DNA from: Acidobacteriota bacterium
GTDB taxonomy: Bacteria > Acidobacteriota > Terriglobia > Terriglobales > Acidobacteriaceae
Direction: 5' to 3'
Assembly: GCA_018268895.1 (NCBI GenBank)
Contig: JAFDVP010000012.1
Location: forward strand, 372,001 to 436,000
Length of the DNA: 64,000 nucleotides
The position numbers and the translations under genes are program-made. Positions 27,394 through 34,834 of this stretch are shown here, in pieces (within the stretch, counting starts at the first letter, position 1; every line of letters starts with the position of its first letter). A model generated the notes under the pieces. That model saw only the letters and a program-made list of their open reading frames with translations, had not been told where the DNA came from and ran no database searches.

Positions 27394-27962
27394 GGAGTCA
27401 CCCGAAGTGGAGCGAGACTGCGGCGAAGCTTCTGCACGGCGCGAAAGACAGCCTGTTTAGCAGCGTTAGGGGCAATACTGAGGGCTGCGGCAATCTCTGT
27501 CGTCGAGCGGTCCTCCATGTGGCGCAGGATGAAGGCGGTGCGCTCGGTGGCGGTCAACCCGCGCATGGCGGTGGCCTGAAGCGCCTCGATCTCGCGACTT
27601 AGCAGGGTGCGCTCGGGCCCGGCGGAGTGGTCGGCAACCTGAACCTGCTGCAGCGAAGGATCGGCATCTTCAGCGATCTGGTAGTTGGTTCCGGATTTGC
27701 GTTTGTTGACCATATTGAGTGCACAGTTGACGGCGATACGGTAGATCCAGGTTCCGAATCCGGAGCGCGACTCGAAGCTCTCCAATCGTTGATAGCCGCG
27801 CATGAAAGCCTCCTGAACCACCTCGTCGGCGTCGGCCTCGTCGCCGGTAATACGGAAGGCGGCGCGAAAGACGCTATGCGAATGGCGAATGACGAGCGCG
27901 CCGTAGGCGTCCTTGTCTCCGGCAAGTACTGCCCGGACGATCTGGTCGTCGCTCCGTTCCAT
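27390..27962 (-). CDS. ECF-type RNA polymerase sigma factor
   Basis: A 190-residue sigma-70 family factor of the extracytoplasmic-function class. Region 2 contains DADEVVQEAFMRGYQRLESF followed by SGFGTWIYRIAVNCALN; region 4 contains LTATERTAFILRHMEDRSTTEIA and the recognition helix segment SIAPNAAKQAVFRAVQKLRR. Regions 1.1 and 3 are missing, as usual. It is the first gene of a four-gene operon (sigma, anti-sigma, two exported HEAT proteins) that ends in a clear terminator at 24132-24159. The 189-bp upstream gap is shared with the divergent sugar-transporter operon. A subtype cannot be assigned. Confidence 0.93.
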   Translation of the reverse strand: MERSDDQIVRAVLAGDKDAYGALVIRHSHSVFRAAFRITGDEADADEVVQEAFMRGYQRLESFESRSGFGTWIYRIAVNCALNMVNKRKSGTNYQIAEDADPSLQQVQVADHSAGPERTLLSREIEALQATAMRGLTATERTAFILRHMEDRSTTEIAAALSIAPNAAKQAVFRAVQKLRRSLAPLRVTP

Positions 27963-28069
27963 TCAGCGCATTAGACAGGAGAAGCGAGGCGCGGTTAGGA
28001 AGTTTTTTCGAGAGCGGACAGAACGAATATGATCGAGTGGTCGAACGGAGCAAAGAACCGTCATTTCGA

Positions 28070-28123
28070 TTGACAGCCGACGGTGCCGATCGATAGGGTT
28101 TAGCACTGGCGTAACCGCTAACT
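28070..28123 (+). promoter_or_regulatory. Promoter with LacI-type operator (site 1)
   Basis: TTGACA (28070-28075), an 18-base spacer and TAGGGT (28094-28099) precede the operator-like 14-mer at 28110-28123, read on the minus strand as AGTTAGCGGTTACG. The operator would sit just after the transcription start, a repressing position. It serves the small membrane protein and GRP transporter. Confidence 0.6.
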
Positions 28124-28151
28124 ATCTTATTTTTAAGTTGAAGGAACCTTC

Positions 28152-28256
28152 ATGGGTGTTGCAGGAAAGACCAAAGCTGTAGTGACAGATAGCCACTTTC
28201 TGGTGCCGTTTTTTGTGCTGGTGGCCGGCATTGTGCTGCTGGTATGGCTTCACTAG
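28152..28256 (+). CDS. 34-residue single-pass membrane protein
   Basis: ATG 28152 with AAGGA six bases upstream opens a 35-codon frame that ends nine bases before the transporter start. The peptide has a polar N-terminus (MGVAGKTKAVVTDSHF) and one hydrophobic segment (LVPFFVLVAGIVLLVWL) close to the C-terminus. The ribosome site, membrane-helix composition and tight spacing to the transporter argue that it is real and co-expressed. It could be an accessory or stabilising subunit of the transporter, or a leader peptide. I recognise no family. Confidence 0.65.
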   Translation: MGVAGKTKAVVTDSHFLVPFFVLVAGIVLLVWLH

Positions 28257-28265
28257 GGAGAGCGA

Positions 28266-29555
28266 ATGGCAGGCGTGGCCGAGAAAGTAAAGAAGCAGGG
28301 ATTATCGCTGCATGGCTTAGGTGTGATCTGCGGCCTGACCGCAGGGGTGTGGCTGGGCGCGGCGGAGGCCCCTACCAAGCTGGTGAACACGGGGCTGTCT
28401 CCGTTTGCCGTGTCGCTCTGCATGGTCGCCGGGGTCTTTACGGCACGATGGACGTTTCCGACGCTGCTCAAGGGCACGGGCTACGTCTTTGCCGACCTGA
28501 TGGAGAAGAAACACCTGATCGTATGGGCGCTGCTCGCCGGGGCCCTGTGGGCGGTCGCCAATACGCTGACCGTCTTTGCCATCCGCGATGTGGGCCTGGC
28601 CGTCGCCTTCCCGCTGTGGAACGCCAACTCGTTGATTGGACTGTTCTGGGGGCGTGTGCTTTTCAAGGAGCTTCAGGGCGCGAACGCGGGAAACATCAGC
28701 AAGGTGGTGCTGGGCGCCGTGGCAATCGTCATCGCCGCTGTGATGCTCGGCTTCAGCACGATCCATGGCGGAAGCGCCGCATCCTCCCATGCAGTACGAG
28801 GGATTCTTGCCGCGATCGGAGCGAGCTTTATGTGGGGGACGATGTATGTTCCTTACCGCAAGGCGTATATCAGCGGGATGAACCCGCTCTCGTTTGTCAC
28901 CGCTTTCACGGTAGGCGAGCTTGGGACCGTACTCGCCCTGACGCTGGCGCTGGACGGTGGAATTCATTCGCCATCGTTCGACCTCTTCCACCATCGCGGG
29001 CTGGTCTTCTGGCTCTTCCTGGGCGGCTTTGTCTGGGTCATCGGCGACCTCTTCCAGCAGTTCGCGGCAAAGTATCTCGGCATTGGCCGCGGCATTCCGC
29101 TGTCGAATACGAACCAGCTCTGGGGGCTGGCGTGGGGGGCGCTGGTCTTCGGCGAACTGGCCGGAGCAGACTCAAGACACCGACTGCTGGTGCTAGGAGG
29201 CTCGCTCGTCATGATTCTGGGAGCACTTGCGATTGGGACGGCCGTGGCCTCGGCGCGCGAACAGACCTCCAACAACGAAGCCGTTCTGCGCGAGTGCGAC
29301 CGCTATGGCCTGGATTACAACCGCACACTGGCAGCACAGGCGGGGGACGAGTTCGGCGACCGCGACGAAAAGCGGCGCTGGTGGGACTATGCCATCGTTG
29401 CAGCGGCTACCGGAGTCTTCCTGTGGCTTGGTCTCAGCGCCACCGTTCCGCCGCTATATATGAATATGGCGTGGGTTGGAGTGCTGGGGGTGGTACTAAT
29501 TGTCAGCCTCGCCGTTGGCGGATGGTGTCTGTGGCGCAGGACGCGATTCAGTTGA
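28266..29555 (+). CDS. GRP-family sugar transporter (drug/metabolite-superfamily, RhaT/GlcU-like)
   Basis: A 429-residue inner-membrane transporter with about ten hydrophobic segments. Motifs such as GLTAGVWLGAAEAPTKL, AVANTLTVFAIRDVGLAVAFPLWNANSLIGLFWGRVLFKEL and, in the second half, GIGRGIPLSNTNQLWGLAWGALVFGEL show the internal duplication typical of the glucose/ribose porter family. The family is larger here than usual (about 290-350) owing to a polar insert (AREQTSNNEAVLRECDRYGLDYNR) before the last two helices. It lies between a small membrane protein and a LacI regulator, and a LacI-type operator precedes the operon, so a carbohydrate-inducible uptake role is likely; rhamnose, glucose or inositol cannot be distinguished. 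Confidence 0.85.
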   Translation: MAGVAEKVKKQGLSLHGLGVICGLTAGVWLGAAEAPTKLVNTGLSPFAVSLCMVAGVFTARWTFPTLLKGTGYVFADLMEKKHLIVWALLAGALWAVANTLTVFAIRDVGLAVAFPLWNANSLIGLFWGRVLFKELQGANAGNISKVVLGAVAIVIAAVMLGFSTIHGGSAASSHAVRGILAAIGASFMWGTMYVPYRKAYISGMNPLSFVTAFTVGELGTVLALTLALDGGIHSPSFDLFHHRGLVFWLFLGGFVWVIGDLFQQFAAKYLGIGRGIPLSNTNQLWGLAWGALVFGELAGADSRHRLLVLGGSLVMILGALAIGTAVASAREQTSNNEAVLRECDRYGLDYNRTLAAQAGDEFGDRDEKRRWWDYAIVAAATGVFLWLGLSATVPPLYMNMAWVGVLGVVLIVSLAVGGWCLWRRTRFS

Positions 29556-29608
29556 TCGCAACGATAAGATTGTTTCACGCAAAGGCGCCTCTGTAGGATG
29601 ATTGAGCT

Positions 29609-30631
29609 ATGGCTGTAAGACTTAAAGACATTGCGCGCGACCTCGGCGTCTCGGTCGTTACCGTCTCAAAGGTGTTGCGCGGCAACAAAGACATCGGCGA
29701 CGAAACCCGCAAGCGCGTGCTGAAGCGCATGAAGGAACTCAACTATCAGCCCAATATGCTGGCCCGGGGATTGGCTAGCGGCAAGACATACACCGTCGGG
29801 CTCGTGGTGCCGGACCTGGTTCACCCCTTCTTCGCGGAGTTCGCCAAGTCGCTGAGCGCCGTCCTGCGAACGAGCAATCGCGCCCTAATCCTGGCTTCGT
29901 CTGAAGAAGACCCCGAAGTGGAACGGCAGGAGATCCGGACGCTGCTGCGGCGCGGGATCGATGTTCTGCTGATTGCATCCTGCCAACCCAGCCTGCGCAA
30001 CTTCTATGAGCTTGGCGACGAGCGCACACCATATCTCCTCTTCGACCGTAACTTCCCTCACCTGGCGGCGCACTTTGTGGGGTCGAACGACATCCTTGTG
30101 GGCGAGATGGCGACGAACCACCTGATCGGGCTCGGCCGTAAGCGCATCGCGCACATCGCCAGCCAGAACACCAGCCCCGCCTACGACCGCCTGCGCGGCT
30201 ACCGCAACGCGCTGGCCGAAGCCAGGCTGCCTGCGCCAGAGAACTATGTCGTGTTGTGCAACCGGCTGGAAGAGACTGGCGACATGACGGCCACCAAGGC
30301 CATGCGGCAGCTGCTGGAACTTCCCGAGCCTCCGGATGCCGTCTTCTGCTACAACGACCTGACCGCGATTGGCGCCATTGAAGCCACACTGGAAGCTGGG
30401 CTTCGCGTGCCGGAAGATATCGCCTTCATCGGGTGCGGCAACATGCGCTACAACGACTATCTGAAGGTGCCGCTCTCTTCCATCGATCACGGCACCGCTG
30501 AACTCGGACGCATCGCGGGTGAGCTGGCCCTCGAGCTGGTAGCCAACCCTGAGCAGCCTCCGAAGAGTATTCTGGTTCCCCCAACCCTGGTGGAGCGTGC
30601 CTCGACCGTGGGTTCTGCAAATCCTGCCTGA
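29609..30631 (+). CDS. LacI-family transcriptional regulator (LacI-1)
   Basis: A 340-residue repressor with the N-terminal helix-turn-helix VRLKDIARDLGVSVVTVSKVLRG and hinge helix ARGLASG, followed by a periplasmic-binding-protein-like sensor (GLVVPDLVHPFFAEFAKS, then DAVFCYNDLTAIGAIEA and IAFIGCGNMRYNDYLKVPLSSID). The family binds CG-centred palindromes through this hinge. It is preceded by the GRP transporter (54-bp gap) and followed by the BNR/MoaD pair (61-bp gap). Its DNA-reading helix (SVVTVSKV) is similar to that of the second LacI protein at 52269 (SKMTISKV), so the two may recognise related operators; six such sites are listed in this annotation. Confidence 0.93.
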   Translation: MAVRLKDIARDLGVSVVTVSKVLRGNKDIGDETRKRVLKRMKELNYQPNMLARGLASGKTYTVGLVVPDLVHPFFAEFAKSLSAVLRTSNRALILASSEEDPEVERQEIRTLLRRGIDVLLIASCQPSLRNFYELGDERTPYLLFDRNFPHLAAHFVGSNDILVGEMATNHLIGLGRKRIAHIASQNTSPAYDRLRGYRNALAEARLPAPENYVVLCNRLEETGDMTATKAMRQLLELPEPPDAVFCYNDLTAIGAIEATLEAGLRVPEDIAFIGCGNMRYNDYLKVPLSSIDHGTAELGRIAGELALELVANPEQPPKSILVPPTLVERASTVGSANPA

Positions 30632-30692
30632 ATCAGTTCCGCAAGTTGAATCAACCGCACGCATACTTCAGACGAGAAGGACGGTACGGACG

Positions 30693-31808
30693 ATGAGCAA
30701 AGTAAGAGTTCTGGTTGGAACGCGCAAAGGCGCCTTCATACTCACCTCGGACGGAAAACGGAAAAACTGGGAGGTCAGCGGGCCTCACTTTGCCGGCTGG
30801 GAGATTTATCACATGAAGGGATCTCCCAAAGACCCCAACCGCCTGTATGTCTCGCAGTCGAGCGGTTGGTCCGGCCAGGTAATGCAGCGGTCCGATGACG
30901 GCGGCGTGACCTGGGAGACGGTAGGCAACAAATTTGTATATGACGGCGTCCCCGGAACGCACCAGTGGTACGACGGAACCCCGCACCCCTGGGAGTTCAA
31001 GCGCGCGTGGCATCTTGAGCCTTCGCTGACGAATCCCGATGTCGTTTACGCAGGGGTGGAAGATGCGGCGTTGTTTCGCTCAGACGATGGCGGACACAAC
31101 TGGCAGGAGATGCCGGGTCTGCGCAAGCATGGCTCCGGCCCGCACTGGCAGCCAGGCGCGGGAGGCATGTGCCTGCACACCATCATCCTCGACCCAAGCG
31201 ACGAGAAGAGGATGTACATCGCCATCTCTGCTGCCGGAGCATTCCGCACCGACGACGGCGGCGAAACGTGGAAGCCGATCAACCAGGGACTCCGCTCGCA
31301 GTACATCCCCGACCCGGCGGCCGAGGTAGGCCACTGCGTCCATCACATCGCCATGCACCCGGAGCGGCCGGGCGTGCTCTTCATGCAGAAGCACTGGGAC
31401 GTGATGCGCACGGACAATGCGGGCGACCTGTGGACAGAGGTCAGCGGCAATCTGCCCACGGACTTCGGCTTCGTCATCGACGTTCACGCGCACGAACCGG
31501 AGACGATCTACGTGGTCCCGATCAAGAGCGACTCGGAACACTTCCCTCTCGACGGCAAGCTGCGCGTCTATCGCAGCCGCACGGGCGGCAACGAGTGGGA
31601 GCCGCTGACGAAGGGGCTGCCGCAGGAGAACTGCTTCGTCAACGTGCTGCGCGACGCCATGGCCGTGGACAAGCTGGATGAATGCGGCGTGTACTTCGGG
31701 ACCACGGGCGGTCAGGTCTACATGTCTCCCGACGCCGGCGACAACTGGACACCGATCGTGCGCGACCTTCCGGCCGTGCTCTCGGTCGAGGTGCAGACCC
31801 TGCCATGA
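30693..31808 (+). CDS. BNR/Asp-box beta-propeller protein (sialidase-like)
   Basis: A 371-residue protein containing at least five Asp-box turns: SDDGGVTWE, SDDGGHNWQ, TDDGGETWK, TDNAGDLWT and SPDAGDNWT, spaced through a probable six- or seven-bladed propeller. It starts MSKVRVLVGTRKGAFIL without a signal peptide, so it is probably cytoplasmic, unlike true secreted sialidases. Sialidase catalytic Arg/Tyr residues cannot be identified by eye, so an enzymatic role is not claimed. Its stop overlaps the start of a MoaD/ThiS-like gene (ATGA), which links the two products. ATG 30693 is used; an upstream frame from 30597 overlaps the LacI-1 gene and lacks support. Confidence 0.82.
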   Translation: MSKVRVLVGTRKGAFILTSDGKRKNWEVSGPHFAGWEIYHMKGSPKDPNRLYVSQSSGWSGQVMQRSDDGGVTWETVGNKFVYDGVPGTHQWYDGTPHPWEFKRAWHLEPSLTNPDVVYAGVEDAALFRSDDGGHNWQEMPGLRKHGSGPHWQPGAGGMCLHTIILDPSDEKRMYIAISAAGAFRTDDGGETWKPINQGLRSQYIPDPAAEVGHCVHHIAMHPERPGVLFMQKHWDVMRTDNAGDLWTEVSGNLPTDFGFVIDVHAHEPETIYVVPIKSDSEHFPLDGKLRVYRSRTGGNEWEPLTKGLPQENCFVNVLRDAMAVDKLDECGVYFGTTGGQVYMSPDAGDNWTPIVRDLPAVLSVEVQTLP

Positions 31809-32104
31809 CGGTGCGCGTGATGCTTCCGGCGCATCTGCGCGTACTGGCGCGTGTACAGGGCGAGGTCAAGGTGGAGGTCGATGGCGCGGTGACGCAGCGC
31901 ACCGTGCTCAACGCACTGGAAGCGGCCTACCCAATGCTCAGCGGCACGATCCGCGATCACACAACGCAGCAACGACGCGCATTCATGCGATTGTTTGCGT
32001 GCGAAAGCGATCTATCGCACGAATCGCCGGACACGCTATTGCCTCTTGAAGTCGCTGAGGGCAAGGAGCCGCTGCTGGTGATTGGCGCGATCGCCGGAGG
32101 GTAA
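31805..32104 (+). CDS. MoaD/ThiS-like ubiquitin-fold protein with C-terminal Gly-Gly
   Basis: A 99-residue protein of beta-grasp type. It begins MTVRVMLPAHLRVLARVQGE, continues EVDGAVTQRTVLNALEAAYP and ends LLVIGAIAGG, the terminal diglycine used by MoaD, ThiS and related sulfur carriers for adenylation and thiocarboxylate formation. ATG 31805 overlaps the propeller gene stop by four bases, so translation is coupled. No E1-like (MoeB/ThiF) gene, MoaE or ThiG is nearby, so it is unlikely to be the housekeeping MoaD. It could be a protein modifier or a sulfur carrier dedicated to its propeller partner; this is inference. The downstream DinB-like gene converges. Confidence 0.82.
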   Translation: MTVRVMLPAHLRVLARVQGEVKVEVDGAVTQRTVLNALEAAYPMLSGTIRDHTTQQRRAFMRLFACESDLSHESPDTLLPLEVAEGKEPLLVIGAIAGG

Positions 32105-32118
32105 ACCCCGTTGTGCCG

Positions 32119-32661
32119 CTACTTCACGCCCTTCGATGGGTCCCACGATCCCTGCTCCTTGCGGACGAAGACAATCTGGCCGATGTGATAGGCGTTGTGT
32201 GCTCCGACATGCGCAATGAGGCTGGCTTTTTGTGCTACGGTCGCGTCGTCGGCTGCTTCGACGGCCTTCTCCCACTCCGCCATGACCTGATCGAATTGCT
32301 TGACGAGGTCGTTCCACTGCTCGGGGGTGAAGTTGTTGAACGTCTCGTCGTTGTTGCCATTGAATTGCGCCGGCTTCTCGCCCTTGAACTGCATCAGTGC
32401 GCGCTTGTTCCAGTAGACGAGATGGTAGGTGAGCTGGCCGACGGAGTGATTGCCTTTGCCATCGGTCCAGCGCGCCTGCTCGGCGGTGAGACCGGCGATG
32501 GCGGTGTTGCCGGAGGCGAACCACTCCTGGGCGTTATGGGTGGAGCGGAGCTGCTCCAGCAAAACGCCTTTCAGGGTCGTGGGTGGCTTGGGCTGCGGCG
32601 TCTGCGCGGCGAGTATGCCGGGGAGCGTGGCGAACAAGAGTGCAAAAGCTAGCTTTCTCAT
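32119..32661 (-). CDS. Exported DinB-like four-helix protein
   Basis: A 180-residue protein with a signal peptide (1-19, ending GILAAQ) and a DinB/YfiT-like helical bundle. The three spaced His residues that bind a divalent metal in this fold are visible: His in RSTHNAQEWF, HLVYWNKRAL and HNAYHIGQIV. The DinB superfamily includes thiol-dependent transferases (bacillithiol or mycothiol) and many uncharacterised members. Export is unusual for the characterised transferases but common in acidobacterial paralogues. ATG 32661 starts the signal sequence; the longer frame to 32988 overlaps the opposite gene. It is convergent with the MoaD-like gene. Confidence 0.8.
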   Translation of the reverse strand: MRKLAFALLFATLPGILAAQTPQPKPPTTLKGVLLEQLRSTHNAQEWFASGNTAIAGLTAEQARWTDGKGNHSVGQLTYHLVYWNKRALMQFKGEKPAQFNGNNDETFNNFTPEQWNDLVKQFDQVMAEWEKAVEAADDATVAQKASLIAHVGAHNAYHIGQIVFVRKEQGSWDPSKGVK

Positions 32662-32851
32662 GCGATTTCTGACCTCCTCGAAGAGAGTTTCAAAGTCCGT
32701 GTGACAGTTTAGAGAGGCGCGGTGGTCTGTGTAGCGCAGGTCACTGCTTTTCAGGCGGGATTGTGACGAGCGGCGGAGGTATACAGATGGACACCGAATT
32801 TCCTCCTCGCTCCAGATGGAAAATGCGCCGCGACAGTGCCATGCTTGGCAG

Positions 32852-33742
32852 ATGAACCGTCGCGCCTGGCATCTCACCTTCCCCTTCCTATTGTTGGTGC
32901 TCCTCATCGCGGGACTCTCGCGTAGCAGCTTTGCCCAGAACAATCCGGGTTGGACGGAGCCGTTTCCTCCGCACCGCATCGTCGGCAACCTGTACTACGT
33001 CGGCAGCAAAGAGCTGGCGTCGTATCTGATCGTGACGAAGGAGGGGAACATCCTGATCAATTCGAGCCTTGAGAGCTCGGTGCCGCTGATCAAAAAGAGT
33101 ATCGAGCAACTGGGCTTCAAATTCAGCGATACGAGGGTGCTGCTTATCAGCCATGCCCACTTCGATCACGATGCCGGCAGCGCGACCATCAAAGAGCTAA
33201 CAGGCGCTAAATATCTGGTAATGGATGCCGACGTTCCCGTGGTGGAGGACGGAGGCAAAAGTGACTTCTTCTACGGCAAACAACCGAGCAACTGGTACAA
33301 ACCGGCGAAGGTCGATCGCGTGCTCCACGATGGGGACATCGTGACACTGGGAGATGCAACGCTGGTAGCCCGGAAGACTCCCGGACACACCAGGGGATGC
33401 ACGACCTGGACCATGACGATCAACGACGGCGGCCACCCCTTCGATGTGGTGATCGTCGGCAGCCCAAACGTCAATACCGGCTACAAGCTGGTGAATAATG
33501 CGGAGTATCCGCAGATTGCTACCGACTTCGCACGCACCTTCGACATCCTCAAGTCATTGCATTGCGATATCTTCCTGGGCGCTCATGGAGCGTACTACGG
33601 GCTGGAAGAAAAATACGCTCGCATGAAGCGGGGTGCACCAGCTGCCTTCTTCGACCCTGAAGGGTACAAGCGCTATGTGATTGATCGTGAAGGGGCTTTC
33701 AAAGCAGAACTGGCCCGGCAGCAGAAGGGACAGGCGCACTGA
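32852..33742 (+). CDS. Secreted subclass-B3-type metallo-beta-lactamase-like hydrolase
   Basis: A 296-residue exported protein with a signal peptide (1-29, ending RSSFAQ). All B3 zinc ligands are in place: His101, His103, Asp105 and His106 in HAHFDHDAG, His179 in GHTRGCTTW and His245 in GAHGAYYG. The N-terminus NNPGWTEPFPPHRIVGNLYYVG and TEYP-like NNAEYPQIATDF resemble B3 enzymes such as L1, FEZ and THIN-B. Penicillin, cephalosporin or carbapenem hydrolysis in the periplasm is therefore plausible, but many B3 relatives in soil bacteria have not been tested. ATG 32852 gives a normal signal peptide; ATG 32816 is the alternative. The gene stands alone between DinB and inositol oxygenase. Confidence 0.85.
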   Translation: MNRRAWHLTFPFLLLVLLIAGLSRSSFAQNNPGWTEPFPPHRIVGNLYYVGSKELASYLIVTKEGNILINSSLESSVPLIKKSIEQLGFKFSDTRVLLISHAHFDHDAGSATIKELTGAKYLVMDADVPVVEDGGKSDFFYGKQPSNWYKPAKVDRVLHDGDIVTLGDATLVARKTPGHTRGCTTWTMTINDGGHPFDVVIVGSPNVNTGYKLVNNAEYPQIATDFARTFDILKSLHCDIFLGAHGAYYGLEEKYARMKRGAPAAFFDPEGYKRYVIDREGAFKAELARQQKGQAH

Positions 33743-33849
33743 GCTGACGCGCGAAATTTTTCAAACCACGGAATGACAGCCTGTTTGGCTTCCTGTGGGA
33801 GTTCCCACGGAAGTATCAAAAAAACATTTGTTCCAAGTTCGGTTTCTAC

Positions 33850-33890
33850 TTGCCAGCAATATCCTGCGAGGCCTATAGTTAGCGGTAACT
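33850..33890 (+). promoter_or_regulatory. Promoter with LacI-type operator (site 2) for inositol oxygenase
   Basis: TTGCCA (33850-33855), an 18-base spacer and TATAGT (33874-33879) form a good sigma-70 promoter. The 14-bp palindrome AGTTAGCGGTAACT (33877-33890; arms AGTTA/TAACT, CG in the centre) overlaps the -10 end and the transcription start. This is the best-formed of the six LacI-type sites. Confidence 0.72.
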
Positions 33891-33916
33891 TGCAGCAGGC
33901 CTGTATGGAGGATGAG

Positions 33917-34780
33917 ATGTCTACAACAACAGTCGCACCGAATGCTCCCCTTGGAAAAGACATGGAGGAGTGGGACGAGTTTCTACAAGGCCGCTACAAG
34001 GAAGGTAAGGGGGAAGAGGAATTCCGCCAGTACGACGAGAAGGCGACACCCGGCGTCGCCGAGTTCTACCGCCTGAACCACCAGTACCAGACCTACGACT
34101 ATGTAATGGCGAAAGAGAAGGAGTACTTCGGCCTGACCAAGGGCATGAAGACCATCTGGGAGGCGGCGGAGTTCCTGAACACCCTGGTCGACGACAGCGA
34201 CCCCGATACCGACCTGACCCAGATTGAGCATCTGCTTCAGACCTCGGAGGCGATCCGCAAGGACGGCCACCCTCGCTGGTTTGTGCTCACGGGCTTTGTG
34301 CATGACCTGGGCAAGGTGTTGTGCCTGTACGGCGAGCCGCAGTGGGGCGTCGTGGGCGATACCTTCCCGGTGGGCTGCGCTTATTCCGACCAGATCGTCT
34401 TCCCTGAGTACTTCAAGGCCAATCCCGACCTGAACCACCCGGTCTACAGCACGAAGTACGGCATCTACGAGCCGAACTGCGGTCTGGACAACGTGCATAT
34501 GTCGTTCGGTCACGACGGATACATCTATGAGGCGACGAAGAACTACCTTCCCGATTCGGCCCTGGCGATGCTGCGTTACCACTCCTTTTACGCCTGGCAC
34601 CGGCACGGGGCGTACAAACACCTGATGAACGAGAAGGACAAGGAGAGTCTGTACTGGGTGAACCAGTTCAATCCGTATGATCTCTACTCGAAGGGCCACA
34701 CCAAACCTGACCTCAAGGAGTTGAAGCCCTACTACAGCGACCTGTTTGCCGAGTTCTTTCCGGAGAAGATCGCCTGGTAG
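33917..34780 (+). CDS. myo-Inositol oxygenase
   Basis: A 287-residue protein closely following animal and plant MIOX, which uses a mixed-valent di-iron centre and O2 to cleave myo-inositol to D-glucuronate. All six iron ligands are present: His105 (EHLLQTSEAIR), His129 and Asp130 (FVHDLGKV), His199 (SFGHDGY), His222 (RYHSFYAWH) and Asp255 (NPYDLYSKG). GEPQWGVVGDTFPVGC and YGIYEPNCGLDNV are nearly identical to the eukaryotic consensus. ATG 33917 has GGAGG five bases upstream and gives the usual family length; upstream in-frame starts lie across the promoter. The gene is monocistronic, with a LacI-type operator on its promoter and a strong terminator after it. MIOX is uncommon in bacteria. Confidence 0.95.
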   Translation: MSTTTVAPNAPLGKDMEEWDEFLQGRYKEGKGEEEFRQYDEKATPGVAEFYRLNHQYQTYDYVMAKEKEYFGLTKGMKTIWEAAEFLNTLVDDSDPDTDLTQIEHLLQTSEAIRKDGHPRWFVLTGFVHDLGKVLCLYGEPQWGVVGDTFPVGCAYSDQIVFPEYFKANPDLNHPVYSTKYGIYEPNCGLDNVHMSFGHDGYIYEATKNYLPDSALAMLRYHSFYAWHRHGAYKHLMNEKDKESLYWVNQFNPYDLYSKGHTKPDLKELKPYYSDLFAEFFPEKIAW

Positions 34781-34802
34781 CCAACCAGACCACTTAACGG
34801 CG

Positions 34803-34834
34803 AAAGGCCCTGGACTTGAAATCCAGGGCCTTTT
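34803..34834 (+). terminator. Intrinsic terminator after inositol oxygenase
   Basis: AAAGGCCCTGGA (34803-34814) pairs perfectly with TCCAGGGCCTTT (34822-34833) around a 7-base loop and ends in a T run. Confidence 0.92.

Noticed and set aside
27971..28006. Possible ECF autoregulatory promoter (TGTCTAA with AACTT upstream on the minus strand)
   Set aside because: The spacing between the two boxes is about 22 bases, too long for typical ECF promoters, so it is not annotated.
28244..29596. 450-codon plus-strand frame covering the GRP transporter in another frame
   Set aside because: Arg/Gly/Ser-rich shadow translation without membrane segments; the frame starting at 28266 has clear transporter motifs and a consistent ribosome site.
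30693..31808. Calling the propeller protein a sialidase
   Set aside because: Asp boxes occur in many propellers; the sialidase Arg triad and Tyr/Glu pair could not be identified and there is no signal peptide.
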